The notes beneath the pieces were generated by a model. That model ran no database searches, was not told where the DNA came from, and saw nothing but the letters and a program-made list of their open reading frames with translations. From contig ADNK01000414.1 of NCBI GenBank assembly GCA_000320545.1, positions 7,501 to 71,500 of the forward strand: a DNA stretch of 64,000 nt, read 5' to 3'. Positions 48,701 through 60,665 of the stretch are shown piece by piece. The translations under genes were made by a program, and so were the position numbers. The DNA is from Bigelowiella natans CCMP2755. Lineage: Eukaryota > Cercozoa > Chlorarachniophyceae. Numbering within the stretch: position 1 is the stretch's first letter; each line of letters starts with the position of its first letter.

Positions 48701-49633
48701 AAGACACCTCGCCCTGCATGCTGTACACCGCAAACACCCGCACCTTCTGATCCCCCGGCAGCATCACTCGACATGATGATGATGATGATGACGACGACGA
48801 AGCTAACGATGATGATATCGGTAGAAGCTCTCTCTTCTCAATCGATTCTGCAATCCGCCGCTGTCGTCTTAGCTCGCGGTCTACCAGCTCCTGATCAGAG
48901 CTAGGATCCAGGGCGTTTGGAGGCCATCCTTGGTGCTCGATGCTGCTCTCATCCGTGGTGGAGAAGACATCATTACAAATCTCTTCCTCCAGTATCTTGC
49001 TCAGCTTGCTTTTGTCGCCGCTTAAAGACCCGATGTCATTCGCGGCTACAGAAGAGGATGCTGATGATGATGACCGCTTTCGACCATAATTGTTGCTGGG
49101 TTGGAGGTGGTGAAGGTGCTGCTGATGATGATGGTGTTGAGAATTCTTATGAGGCTGCTGCTGCTGCTTTTCGTCAGTTGGCTGCTCCTCTATCATCTCT
49201 TTCTGCGTCCAGTGAAGATACAGTGATATGTTATGCGGATGTGACACCTGATAGCACAGCCAGAGCATCATGCTGTTAGTGCGAGCCCAAAGATCATCAA
49301 ACAAACATCAACCTACAAAGACTACTACTACTCGGCGCATTCTGTATATGCATGCAATGCTCAATAGGGGCGGCGGTGGGGATATTAACCGACAAATGTA
49401 AGTTATAATCTTAGTTTGCGACTAGAAAAACGCCCTCATCTTGTTCTTGTTCTTGTTGTTGTTCTTCTTCTATTACTACTACTACTACTACTACTACTAC
49501 CGCGAAGGACAGCTTGAGTGTGGAGCTTCTTGTGTTTTGAAGTGTGAATACCCGAACCGAGGGACATGACGACACCAAAGCACCTATATTGTGTGTATGC
49601 CGTTTATGCAAGCACATATATGTGTACACATGT

Positions 49634-49665
<32 letters not shown>

Positions 49666-51198
49666 TGATTTATTTAGCAGCTGCAACTAATGATGATGAT
49701 GATGGTGGGATGAATATGTTTTTTTTCGAAAAAGACAGAGATGGAAGGAATAGCACACCGAAATTGAGGCAGTTGGCTAGTTTTGAAGAAGGCGGCGGGA
49801 TGAAACGGAGGTAGTAGGAGGGTAATAGCGCAATCTTTGAGGGAATGATTCGTGCCCTGAAAGAGAAGAAACAAGAAGAAGAAGAAGAAGTAGAAAAAGA
49901 GAAGAATAGAAGCGAAAAGCAAGAATAAATCTTTTGGCAGCATGGATAGAGTAACACCAACATAGTAGAGTAACTTTTTATTCGTCGTCGTCGTCGACGT
50001 CGTCATCGCTATTTTTCGTCTCGTGGATGAGCTGCTGACCTCACGATTATTTTTTGCACTGGGTGCGTGGAAACATGCTGATGGTGAAAATGATGCTCTG
50101 CTCGCCGTCTCGCTCCAACGCGGCGATGATGATGATGATGATGACGACGACGATGATGATGATGATGATGATGGCGAAGATGACGATGATGATGACGATG
50201 AAGACTCTTGCCGATGTTGTCCTTCGAGTCCGAATTATGGCGAGCATCGTTGTTGTGATGTTCCTGCTCTTCGTCCATCATATCGTCATATACAGGGTCG
50301 TAGGAAAACGTGGACTTTGAATCCTAAAAGACAACATATGTAACATCAGCACCATTCTTGCTCGAATAGAGAGGCATGCATACTCCAACGCGGCGCTTTA
50401 AGCTTAAAAAGGGGAGAAAAGTGTAGTTTGCAGAGTTAGTAGTCGTTGTGAGGAGGAGGATATTTATCTTTCCGAATTTTATATGTTTGTTGCCACCGCA
50501 TATTCCTTGCAGCTTAGATTTCGAATCAGCACCTTCGAGAACAACAACAACAACGAAACAACAACCAAACACAAGACGAGGACGGAATATAAGATCAGAT
50601 GTACATCAATAAGAGCAACAATGGGCCCGAATAATATTAACGATCGTAAACGAAGACGATGCTACAAGTATCATAGATGCTGTTTGTTACTAAGAATGGT
50701 TGACATGTTTTTGGGGTATTTTTCTATAATGTTTTGTGTATCATCATAGCATTGATCTTTCTGTTGTAATACCTCCTTCTGATAATCTGGATTCACTTTG
50801 CCTAGTCATGCATGATGGGGATAGACAGTTCAAAAGAAGAAGAAAAAGAATGATGACAATGACGACAATGACGACAATGAACAAGACCACTTTCAAATCT
50901 TCTTCTGCTCACATGTACATCGACGTTATCAGCAGCAGCCAAGAAAGGAGAGAGGGAGATAGCAAGGGGGGGGCAACTTACGAGGCACAAACACGACTTT
51001 GATTCTTCGAAATCCACGGGGTGGTACGATGTAGCCACCGCCCCCCCCTTTTCCTTTTCCTCCTCCTCCTCCTCCCTCTCCGTCACCGCCCTGAGGAACA
51101 CTCCCAAGATGGTTGTCTTGCTCATCTATGGGGGTGGTTAGACAACGAGAATGTAATCGTAGTTGCCGTTCATGTAATCATATAACGCAACACACACA

Positions 51199-51252
<54 letters not shown>

Positions 51253-51860
51253 GGGAGGGGGGAAAAGAACTGATATGTTCACTAATATATATTATGCGGA
51301 TGGGGGAGTTGTCATCATCATCATCATCATCATCGTCCTTTATCATCGTCATCGTCGTATTATTACTAAAAGACAGGACCTTTACTTGCTACAGAGCGTG
51401 ATGACACTACCCCCGCTAAGTAGAGCACAAAATTGGCGTTGATGATGGCGACAATCGTAGACATTTATTCGTTTTCTTATTCGAGAGAGGAAGGCGGGAA
51501 ATCGATTGGGACATGACATCTTCATTGCGTTCATATATTCTCAATTGAATGATGATGATGATGATGATGCATCATAAAGCACTTCGTCTACCTGCTATGA
51601 GATGGCGGCGATGCTGACGTGACGTTGTCGGCTCATCCATCACGTAGCACGTGACGCACTTCGATGTGTACTCTAAGTCAAATCTATACAGCCAAAAGGA
51701 AAGAGCAAAGCAACAAGCGATTGGCTAAAAATGTCGCACACTTCTTCCCATTAACATACATGGCTGTGCTGTAAGGCAACTTCCTCCTTATCCTCTTCTT
51801 ACGTCGTCTTCGTCATCATCGTCATCATCATCATCATCATCATCATCATCGTAGTAGTAT

Positions 51861-51893
<33 letters not shown>

Positions 51894-52179
51894 CACATAC
51901 CTTGCAGGAATATCACACGGATTTACAATAGAGAATATTCCTCGCTCGAGGCCGCCTACGACAATGCAAACCAAACAAAGAAGTACAAAGACAAACAACG
52001 GTCAGCTATCTCTTCAGCATCTTTCTTTTAGGAGGGAGGGAGGGAGGGAGGGAATGCTACTACTCCCCGTTTGCCGACACATCATCGATCGTCATCATTC
52101 AGTTGCTGCATATATCAGGTGAGATTATTCATTCTTCTCTCTTGTGAGAGTTCCTTCTCCTCCCCATGATGCTACTAGT

Positions 52180-52215
<36 letters not shown>

Positions 52216-53018
52216 GTAACCATTACTTATTGCTACTACTGCTGCTGCTGCTGCTGCTAGTACCAATATGCACATCTCCAAAGCGAACTTCCTTTTGTGA
52301 AATTACTAGTCTGCTGATGCGAACCTACTCGAATGCACGACGATGATGGTAATGAGAATAATGATGATGATGATGATGATGATGGTGATGAGGATGCGAA
52401 ATATAATGGTGATTGTGGCGATAGCTCATCATGATAGTGATGAAAATCACAAAGTCGCTCTCCGTGATCCTCTTTCTCTGTGTTCCTTCATGATTTACTG
52501 ACCGTGGCTCGTGCCTCAACAACCACAGAGCTCCTGTAATACCCTCTCCCCCCCCCCCCCCCTCCATCTAGTAGTTCATTTCTCCTGTCTTTCCCAGTCA
52601 GCCTCATCTTGTCCCTTCTAGCACTTCTCGAGCCTGCTTCTCCATTGGCGCTGTCACCATCTTCCCCCTGGTGGCCATCTGCAGCTGCATCCCGCATATC
52701 GTGATCTTCGTTGTCACCATCATCGTCCTCATCGTCTCTTTCAGAGCCGTGACCCTTTCCGTCGTATTGCTGCTGCAGCAGCCGGAGGTCAATCGCATGG
52801 AAGGTCAGATAAAACGACCTGATATATGTCACACAGTGGATATCGATCAGGACAGCAATGAACGATCATGATAACGTGAGGAGGGACAGTGATAAGTGAA
52901 AGTAGGAAGGGGGGGGTGCTGACTCAATCACACGTACAACTCAGAGGATATCACTACGAACACGATCATCGTTAAAATGGGCTGCTGTATCATATATTCT
53001 CGTGATCCATTCACTGTG

Positions 53019-53051
<33 letters not shown>

Positions 53052-53295
53052 ATATTGCTATGTTGCTGCTCTCTAGGACGACTACTACTACTACTACTAC
53101 TGCTACTGCTACTACCGTTGTGATATTGGAGAAGGAAGGGCAGAAACACGAGTAGTGTTGAATGCCGTGCTGCCCGTTGTGAACGATGGATTCGAAATTT
53201 GCAGAGATTCTCTCGAAGACGACTCGAAGGGGCAGTAGATTATGCACAGCTTCTCACTGAAGGAGTATCAATACATATTCAGTATATATAAAATT

Positions 53296-53341
<46 letters not shown>

Positions 53342-53572
53342 TATATTTATGATATTATATCATTCGTCATTGAGACAAATCAAAAACAGGATAATCACCT
53401 TTCACCAGGCCCAAGCTGAAACTTAGCAATGCTGTTCCTGCGAGATGATTATGATGATGATAACGATGATGGTATATCCATACTCAATTGAAGCTTTAGT
53501 CAAGGTGTTCAGAGATTGTGAAATAGCTTTGTTTGCTCGCGCGCGCGCGTGTACATCGTGCATGTGCATGTG

Positions 53573-53612
<40 letters not shown>

Positions 53613-54747
53613 TGTGTAGGTGTGCATAGATATGTGCAAGTGACCTTGGGATGATTCCTGAGTTCGCTTGCTGAGATCTTCGAGCAGCACTGTACGTCTC
53701 AATGAAAACCCGGTCTTTATTCATGTTGCCCCCATCCATCAACCCAGCCACCAGCACCTATGGAGAGATAGGAGTGAAAGGAGGAGGAGGAGGAGGAGGA
53801 GGATCATGATAATGACAATGAGGAGGATCAATACTAAGCAAAACGTAAGTCGGAAAGAGTTGCTGTCAGCACCACCTTAACAGCATAGCTTTTTGGATTA
53901 TTCACAATCACGATCTGTGTGAGAAAACAGGTTCTCAGTCATAGAATTCTCTGGCTTATGCACTCATTCTCTCTCCCTCCCTTCCTTCCTCCCCCCTCCA
54001 CCTAGTTAATTGATTATTGAATATCAACTTGATAGTGCGACAGATATCAAGCATGATATAAAAAGAGAAGATCAATCGCTGAAACATCGATGATGCTGGC
54101 TGCTGTGCCTGAAAACCTACCGACGATTTCTGTTCAACTAATGAAATTCTCAGGAAATATGTAAAATCCTCTTCTATCATCATTCCCTCATTGACAATAC
54201 CCGTTTGGTCATTGAAAATGCGTAGCAATCCCCAAAATGGAGGTTCCGATTGAGCCCTCCTCCTCCTCCTCCTCCCCCTCCTATCTTTGTATATCCTGTT
54301 GCTGCTGCTGCCGACGCTAGCACGTCCCCCTGCAATTGCTCCATTTCCATCAGCATTAAGTCTCTTTCCCCCGGGAGAGGCAGAATCCCTACTACACCAG
54401 CACTTGCATTTCCTCCTCTTCTTCCTCCCGTACCCCCCCCTCCTGCTCTTCCTCTTCCTCCTCCTCCGTGTAAATGTTTGGTTTGCCCAAAAACTTGCAA
54501 TTCGGGCTGCTGCTGCTGGTGGTGGTGGTGGTGTGCATGCTGGTGCTGATGCTCTGGAGTAGCTGCTGCTGCCACCACATTCGCTACTATGCGGATACTC
54601 AAAGGCCTGGAACAAGTACAAAAACTGTTAGGGGAAGGGGGGCATGAATGTAGGATACCATCATCATCATAATCATCATCATATCGACCATGAAGGCTCA
54701 TTACATACAAACAAACAAACACACAGGCACGCACAAAGAATATAATA

Positions 54748-54787
<40 letters not shown>

Positions 54788-56182
54788 ATATTCTCTGTCT
54801 CTCTTTCTTCTTGGTTTCATTATTGTTGTTGCTGTAGCGAGTTGATGACGGACCTATCCCTTGCGTTGGCACTGTTCTCATTGATGATTCGTATCTACAT
54901 GATGAGAAGAAGAAGAAGAAGAAGGAGAGAAAGAGGAGATGATGCAAGAAGAGTAAAGTATATGTTCCCGAGTACATTTCAAAGCCTGTTAAATGTCTAC
55001 TGCACTTCTATCACTACTACATAATCATCACGACATAAATTGTACCACTCCCTCGTATCTTCCCGGTCTCGAGGTCCTAAAGGCGATGTGACACTTAAGC
55101 TTCGATTCCGCTCCGATAACTTGACAACCCCAGAGCCTGCAAGGAGAAGAATTGGAAGAACAAGAAGAAGAACAAGAACAAGAACAACAAGAAGAAGAAG
55201 CTATGTGCAGTATGTCGCGAAAGAAAGCCACTCTCGCGCTATTTCATGAGGGGGAAGGGGGGGGGGCAGACAGGGATCGGTGCAGATGTAAATGATCGCA
55301 ACAAAAGCCAACCGCCAAACCGTCGCACCTTCTCCCAGTTCTCGCATCACGGAAATCCACTGAAGATGACGACGCCTCTGCAGGGTCATTCCCTGTCGGC
55401 ACAGATGATGACGGCGGAAAAGCGATGGACACAGCTCTCCTCTCTTCGTTCGAGACTGTGTCAGAATCGGACACATGCCGATGATGCAGCTTTGGCAACC
55501 GCGCGACGAAAACTCCAGCCACTTGGCAGGGGTTGTGTATGATGACTTCCTAGAATGGTTGCACCCGGCCATGCATGCATGTGCGAAGATTAGATAATGA
55601 CGGTGATAGAGCATACGCACATCATCATCATCATCATTATCATCATCGCAATTCAACCCAACGCGTAAGTGTGACATGAACATGCTTTAATAAATAATAA
55701 GTATAATTAATACTGTTTGGCATCGTCGTTGTCGTCATCATGCATATGTGTGTCAACGATTCAACCAAAGATGACGATGATGACGACGATGATAATGATG
55801 ATGATCATCACCTGGATGTAGACTTCGTGGGTCTTACATTCCGAGAACAAAACTTGGTTTCGATTCTGATGAATCATCATCGTGGGAGTAGACATTAACA
55901 TACTTGTGTATATAAGTGATTATGTGGGTCAGAGAAAGAAAGGAAAAGAGAGAGAAGAGAGAGCTCATCTCCATTGGTGGTGGTTTCACAAGTTGGAAAT
56001 GCGTATGTACTTATTCTGTTCCTTCTTATTATCTTTATTCACAGTTACACTCTTTTTATTCTTCTTCTTCTTCTTCTTCTTCTTTTGTTTCTTCTTCTTC
56101 CTCTCATTCATGCGAATCGCACAAAAATCTAAAGCAGAAGTTGCAACAACAACTACAACTACTGCTACTACTTCTACGACTA

Positions 56183-56214
<32 letters not shown>

Positions 56215-56880
56215 CAGCGTCAAGATCGATCGGGATAGCATCACTCTTATCGGAATCTTAAGGGGCTGCAGGAACTCCTCATCTGTTTGCTCTTCGCCCA
56301 TAGAGCGGGCTCTCTCCTTGTTACTAGGGTTGTTTTCTTCACTTTCAGAGAAGAAGAAGGGCCGCACCATGATCTTTCCCTTCATGTCGATGGCATTGTC
56401 TGTCTCTCTGTAATTTGTTGCTCCTCCGTCATCACTCTCTCCAACTCCAGTACCATCTCCATCTTCCCCATCCACACTTTAGGAGAAAACAAGGCAAATT
56501 TGGACGACAAACAAGTAAATGATCAGTCCCCAAAACTACCTCCTCAAGCTTCTCTCACATGCAACAATGCAGAATTTATTGGTCGCGTTCTTATCTTACG
56601 TGGGTGAGAGCAATACTACGTTAGATACCTGTTAGTTTGCCCAGCTTGCTCGAGTTTTTTGAAGCAAATTATCAAAGCTGTTGGATAAAAAGAGACGTTT
56701 TTACAAAATCTGTTTAACACCTTCGCATTTAGGATTCTCCGTCAGTATTTATCTCCCCTCGAATCTCCCTACCACCCTAACCCTCCACATCTGTATTTGT
56801 AAGGCCTGTTTACTTCTAGCTTCCTCCGGAGCTAGAACCATAGATTTCGTTTTATTCACCTTAGTAAGTAGTGTCATGTC

Positions 56881-56954
<74 letters not shown>

Positions 56955-58175
56955 TATCTTCCATCCACAGCTAATGAAGTGTGATACGGGCAAGTGAGCA
57001 TTCATGCGTGGTGACGCAGTCGTGGCGTAGTTTATTCGTTTGCTTACCAAATTAAATAATTCATTCTGCTCTTCAGGCGCCAGATTCAAATTGCGGTTTA
57101 TAAGCTAAAGATAAAAATGTAATGCATCATCAGCACCATCACCATCATGATCATCATCATCATCATCATCATCATCCCAAAAGATGGAGGAAACAAATTG
57201 TTCAAATCGCCCAGGTTTAGGTGTCTGCCCGACCTGGAAGGTAATCGAAGAACCTACAGAATAATATCAAAGAATGAGGGGACACGAACTCAATAGTATG
57301 TTTACGCTTGGAGAAAGAAAGACCTAGTGTGGATTCCAGCCGGAGGTTCATCTTTTTCGACTGTGAATGGTGTGCAAATATCACCTCAAGAGCTTTCAAC
57401 ATCACTGCACAAAACAATGACATACATGCATGCATGATATAGACGGATTGAAGGTCGTAAAGTATCCAATGGGAGGAGGCTAGGAAAGTGTTATGCTGGC
57501 AACCGGGTGAAGGTTAGAGATTTGGACGGGGTAAAGGATTGTCTTGTCAGAAAGGATTCCGGGTCCAATAACGATGCCCTCCTTGCCCACATCTGCCCGC
57601 AATACCTCACCATCACGCCCTCCTTCGCCCGGCCCTCCCGAGCTTGGATCATGAGGTTGATCCTCCTTCCCCGTTCTCTTTCTCATCCCATCGGTCGGGC
57701 AGGGGAGAAGGGAGGGGAGCACGAAGGGGGCCGGAATCCAGTGTTCGGAAGCCTGGAAAGGGATGCGTAAGGAAAGTGGTTTTGCTACCCGGAGACTCTC
57801 CAGAGATTACGACAAATTATCGGATCAACAACCTGCGATTTCGAGATTGCGTCAAGGTGAATCTGTCTCTGTTGCTTATTTCTCGTCGGCCGTTGCGTTT
57901 CCGGGAGCAGGCAGAAAAATGATGAGTCGACTTCTCATTTTTTTTTAACTCGTGTTGCTCCTGTTCTCCGGCTGACTCATCGGCAGATATTAAACTTCCA
58001 CGGGAGAGAGAGACTCTCACCGCGCATTGTTCCATTTTAGAGTTCCATTGCTCTGTCTGCGCCCTGCCGGTTGGTACCTTGTAGATGATGAATGGGGGAA
58101 CCTGCTTCGACGCCTTGCATCTAGCTGCGCGAGCTGCTGTTCGAACCTACACCTTCTGTGGGGCTGCATCCGCAT
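37277..58175 (-). CDS. Giant ASH/MSP-type (immunoglobulin-like) repeat protein with amino-acid repeat tracts; probably ciliary or centrosomal
   Basis: Read as one gene. The last three exons are clear and join in phase: 45726-49247 (1174 codons), 39525-45357 (5.8 kb) and 37277-39384; together about 3820 aa. They contain ASH/MSP-like beta-sandwich modules, for example LSQTNLHFGEIQG with FEFSPSFPGKFRETIRFVN, LRLDFGKCCIESRSNVQRIL, VRKMGVFHATIQIWNTTT, VRKFGDVRLCGEAISLPPGG, and VGSFSYTITFTNVNNPVFD. Smaller upstream exons carry similar strands: GIVIGPGILSDKTILYPVQI (57.6 kb), AFRTSRPGRYEGVVQF (55.1 kb), QIVIVNNPKSYAVKVVLTAT (53.9 kb), IVPPRGFRRIKVVFVPRK (51.0 kb). Such modules occur in Hydin, ASPM, SPD-2 and CFAP proteins, hence the inferred location. 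No membrane span is seen. Between modules are Ser, Gln, Asn, Asp/Glu, Gly and His runs. The start (ATG at 58175) and the exons between 49.3 and 58.2 kb are tentative; more than one gene is possible there. Confidence 0.6.
39385..39524 (-). repeat. 140-bp intron made largely of (CAA)n and (CTA)n triplet repeats
   Basis: The last intron of the giant gene. Splicing from GAAAGAG|gtatat to ccccag|CAGGC keeps the frame (AGA G|CA GGC). The triplet repeats stay open through the intron in the upstream frame, so intron retention would not give an immediate stop. Confidence 0.7.
45655..45717 (-). repeat. (CA)n(TA)n microsatellite in the intron before the 5.8-kb exon
   Basis: About 14 CA and 18 TA units, starting nine bases inside the donor (GAAGAT|gtatgt at 45726). 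Confidence 0.9.
51190..51248 (-). repeat. (CA)n(GA)n microsatellite
   Basis: CA units 51190-51216 and GA units 51216-51248, in non-coding sequence upstream of the 51.0-kb exon of the giant gene. Confidence 0.85.
56884..56951. repeat. (AT)34 tract
   Basis: 68 uninterrupted bases of AT, the longest pure dinucleotide run in the window, in an intron of the giant gene. Other AT runs: 49639-49666, 53309-53338, 54753-54784, 58296-58343, 59612-59640, 62602-62636 and 63951-63990. Confidence 0.95.
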
Positions 58176-58291
58176 GTATTTTTCGGGGGTGTTCCTATGG
58201 ATTCACAAAGTCACACGTTTTAGTTTTCATCGCAATCGAAGCTTCTCTGTCTCTCTGACGTGGGCGAATATGCGTACACACATGTACATGC

Positions 58292-58345
<54 letters not shown>

Positions 58346-58522
58346 TGTGTGTGTGAGTGGGTGAACCCGCGCGTGCGCTGTGTGCATTTGCCTGGATATG
58401 TGGAGCAAGTTACACGTTCAAATAAAAAGATATAAAAAAATTTCTACTTAAAACCTTGAGTCCCTGCGATAAGAATCCTACTCACAAAGTCGAATCACTA
58501 CCGTTCAGCTCACCTCTGAAGG
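58176..58522. promoter_or_regulatory. Short divergent spacer between the giant Ig-like gene and MPDU1
   Basis: About 350 bases with a 48-base AT run at 58296-58343 followed by a short GT tract. No palindrome island. If the giant gene starts further inside, the spacer is longer. Confidence 0.35.
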
Positions 58523-59445
58523 ATGGAGCAAATTCGTGATTATGCCGAGACATTGATAACGAAAAAGTGCTACGTGGACTTGTTCGAGTCGTTCATCTTC
58601 GAAAAGGAATGCGTCGAGATATTAATGTCTAAGGGATTGGGGCTGGCTATTGTTGTGGGTTCCGCGATCATGAAGCTGCCCCAAATCATTGCCATCCTTC
58701 CCGGGGATACCACCGGACTATCCCTTCCAACCTTTGTGATGGAATCCATTACGTTCTCCGTTATCGTCATGTAAGGAACGTTCATCAAATATTCATCATT
58801 CTCACACCTCCACACCAGTTCGATAATAATGCAAGTAGAAATCCCTCTGTCGTCCATTAATCCTAACCCTTTATATCATCGACACAAAGGTACAACTACT
58901 TGCAAGGCTATCCAGTCTCCACGTGGGGGGAAAACTTCTTTCTCCTTCTACAGAACTACATCATCATTTTTCTTATCCTTATCTACCGCAAACAACTTTT
59001 TAGTCTATGGACAATCAGTGGGTTGCTACTGTACGGCACGGGGATTTGGATGATCTCTACAGGATTTCTAGAGGAGGAACTTAAGCCCTTGGAATTACAG
59101 ATACGCTCCCAGAGTACTGTCATCTCTGCTGTTGTGCTCGCAGGTCCTGGCGCCCTGGAATCTATCTTAGCCCTGTGTACAAATGTAATGGCGCCAATCA
59201 GCCGAGTTCTGCAAATATACAAAAACTGGAGTGAAGGGTCGACTGGACAGTTATCGCTTCCTACCACATTTTTGGCTGCGGCGGGGTCCGTTGTTCGCGG
59301 CCTGACGATCTTGAAAGAAGTCCCCGATCCAATTTTGCTTCGTGCGGTCGCACTATCCGTGTTGCTAAACAATATTGTCCTGGCTCAAATTATCTTCTAT
59401 AGATTTATCTCAACGGGAAAAGTTGAGAAGGATAAGAAGGATTAA
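58523..59445 (+). CDS. MPDU1: Mannose-P-dolichol utilization defect 1 protein (MPDU1), PQ-loop family (2 exons, 267 aa)
   Basis: MPDU1 is an ER membrane protein needed for use of dolichol-phosphate mannose and glucose in N-glycan and GPI-anchor synthesis. Exons 58523-58770 and 58890-59445 join as AT|G. The N-terminal KCYVDLFESF and LMSKGLGLAIVVGSAIMKLP match the human protein closely. The first PQ-loop motif is MKLPQIIAILPGDTTGLSL. The second is degenerate (ISRVLQIYKNWSEGSTGQLS), as in animal MPDU1. LNNIVLAQIIFYRF and a Lys-rich tail (KVEKDKKD) end the protein. About seven hydrophobic spans. Size is near the human 247 aa. It diverges from the giant gene and converges on kinesin-14. Confidence 0.93.
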
Positions 59446-59606
59446 TGATCGAAATGTTGAAGTTTGAAGCTAAGTAAAGAGCTGCGATAGTTTGTGCACT
59501 ATTCCTAGATGTATGTCTATTATCGTAATGTTTACCACATCTAGACATGACCAATAAAATATGTCTAGGTGCACTAGTGCATAAGAGGAATGCAAAGTAA
59601 GAGCTA

Positions 59607-59641
<35 letters not shown>

Positions 59642-60665
59642 CTACTACTACTATCTTAGATCTAGAGATCTGGAGAACAACAATGCCTAGTCTCTAGATA
59701 CAGATACGTCAGACGTACGCTGAGGCAAAGTGAGTCCTGTTTTAGCACATCTCTAGATCTAGAGATCTATACTAGTACACATCACTATCTACCCTGTACT
59801 TTGGCATGCTAGCATGTGACGTACATAGTACAGCCTAGACAACATGCTAGCACGCGCTTTGTTAGTTTAACAAGAACACCAGTAGGCTATCTTTGCTATA
59901 CCTAGATATTATAGCTAGCTAGTACTAGAGCATAGCAGTGAAGTAGGTCTAGACTAGTAGAGGTGCGCTGTATATATAGCTAGATAGCTGGCAGGCTAGC
60001 AGGCTAGCAGGGCTAGCTAGCCAGCGATGGTACTTACTATGGCTTATATATCATACGTACGCTAGATACGGCGAATTGTTGCTCGCACTTGCTCATCACT
60101 GGATCATCTTAATATTTAATATGCGTATGCGTTCATGTCTCTAGCTAGCTAGAGCTAGTGGAGAGCTGTTCAGCTGTTCTAGTCTAGTACGTAGTGTGTG
60201 CATGGCTAGATTAGCTAGTTAGCCAGATGGTTAGACAGCTAACAAATCAGAGCCGGTCTTGATGCAATGCAAAGCTGAACGCTGAACGTAACATCTCGTT
60301 ACTGCTGCAACTTTGCACAGCTAGATAGCTAGAAAGCTAGCATGACCTGCATTATAGTCTATAGCAGTTACCAGTACTACGTACAGCAGGCGTGCAAGCT
60401 AGCTATATAGCGTGATGTGGCATGTATTACTTTTGCAGCACAGTTTTATATTTCATTGCAGATACAGACGCGCGATTGCGTGAATAAAGCGTTAAGTACA
60501 ACCTGCCTGTGTAACATAGCATATGCTTACTAACCAATAAAATAAAATTGAAATGGCAGCACGACCGTGCATTACCAGCTATGCTAAATCGACTATTGTA
60601 CTAAGTACTGACTCCGTGCTATCTGCTTACTTCTCAGTTCTGGCATTAATTAAAATCCCGGAATC
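59446..60665. repeat. Convergent spacer with CTAG/CATG palindrome island 5
   Basis: 1.2 kb between the MPDU1 and kinesin stops, among the densest islands. It has TGCACTAGTGCA at 59570-59581, AGATCTAGAGATCT-like elements near 59660 and 59755, CATGCTAGCATG at 59805-59816, GGCTAGCTAGCC at 60011-60022 inside a larger GCTGGC...GCCAGC inverted repeat (59987-60025), and many GCTAGCTAG runs to about 60400. A TA run lies at 59612-59640. No coding signal. Confidence 0.7.
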
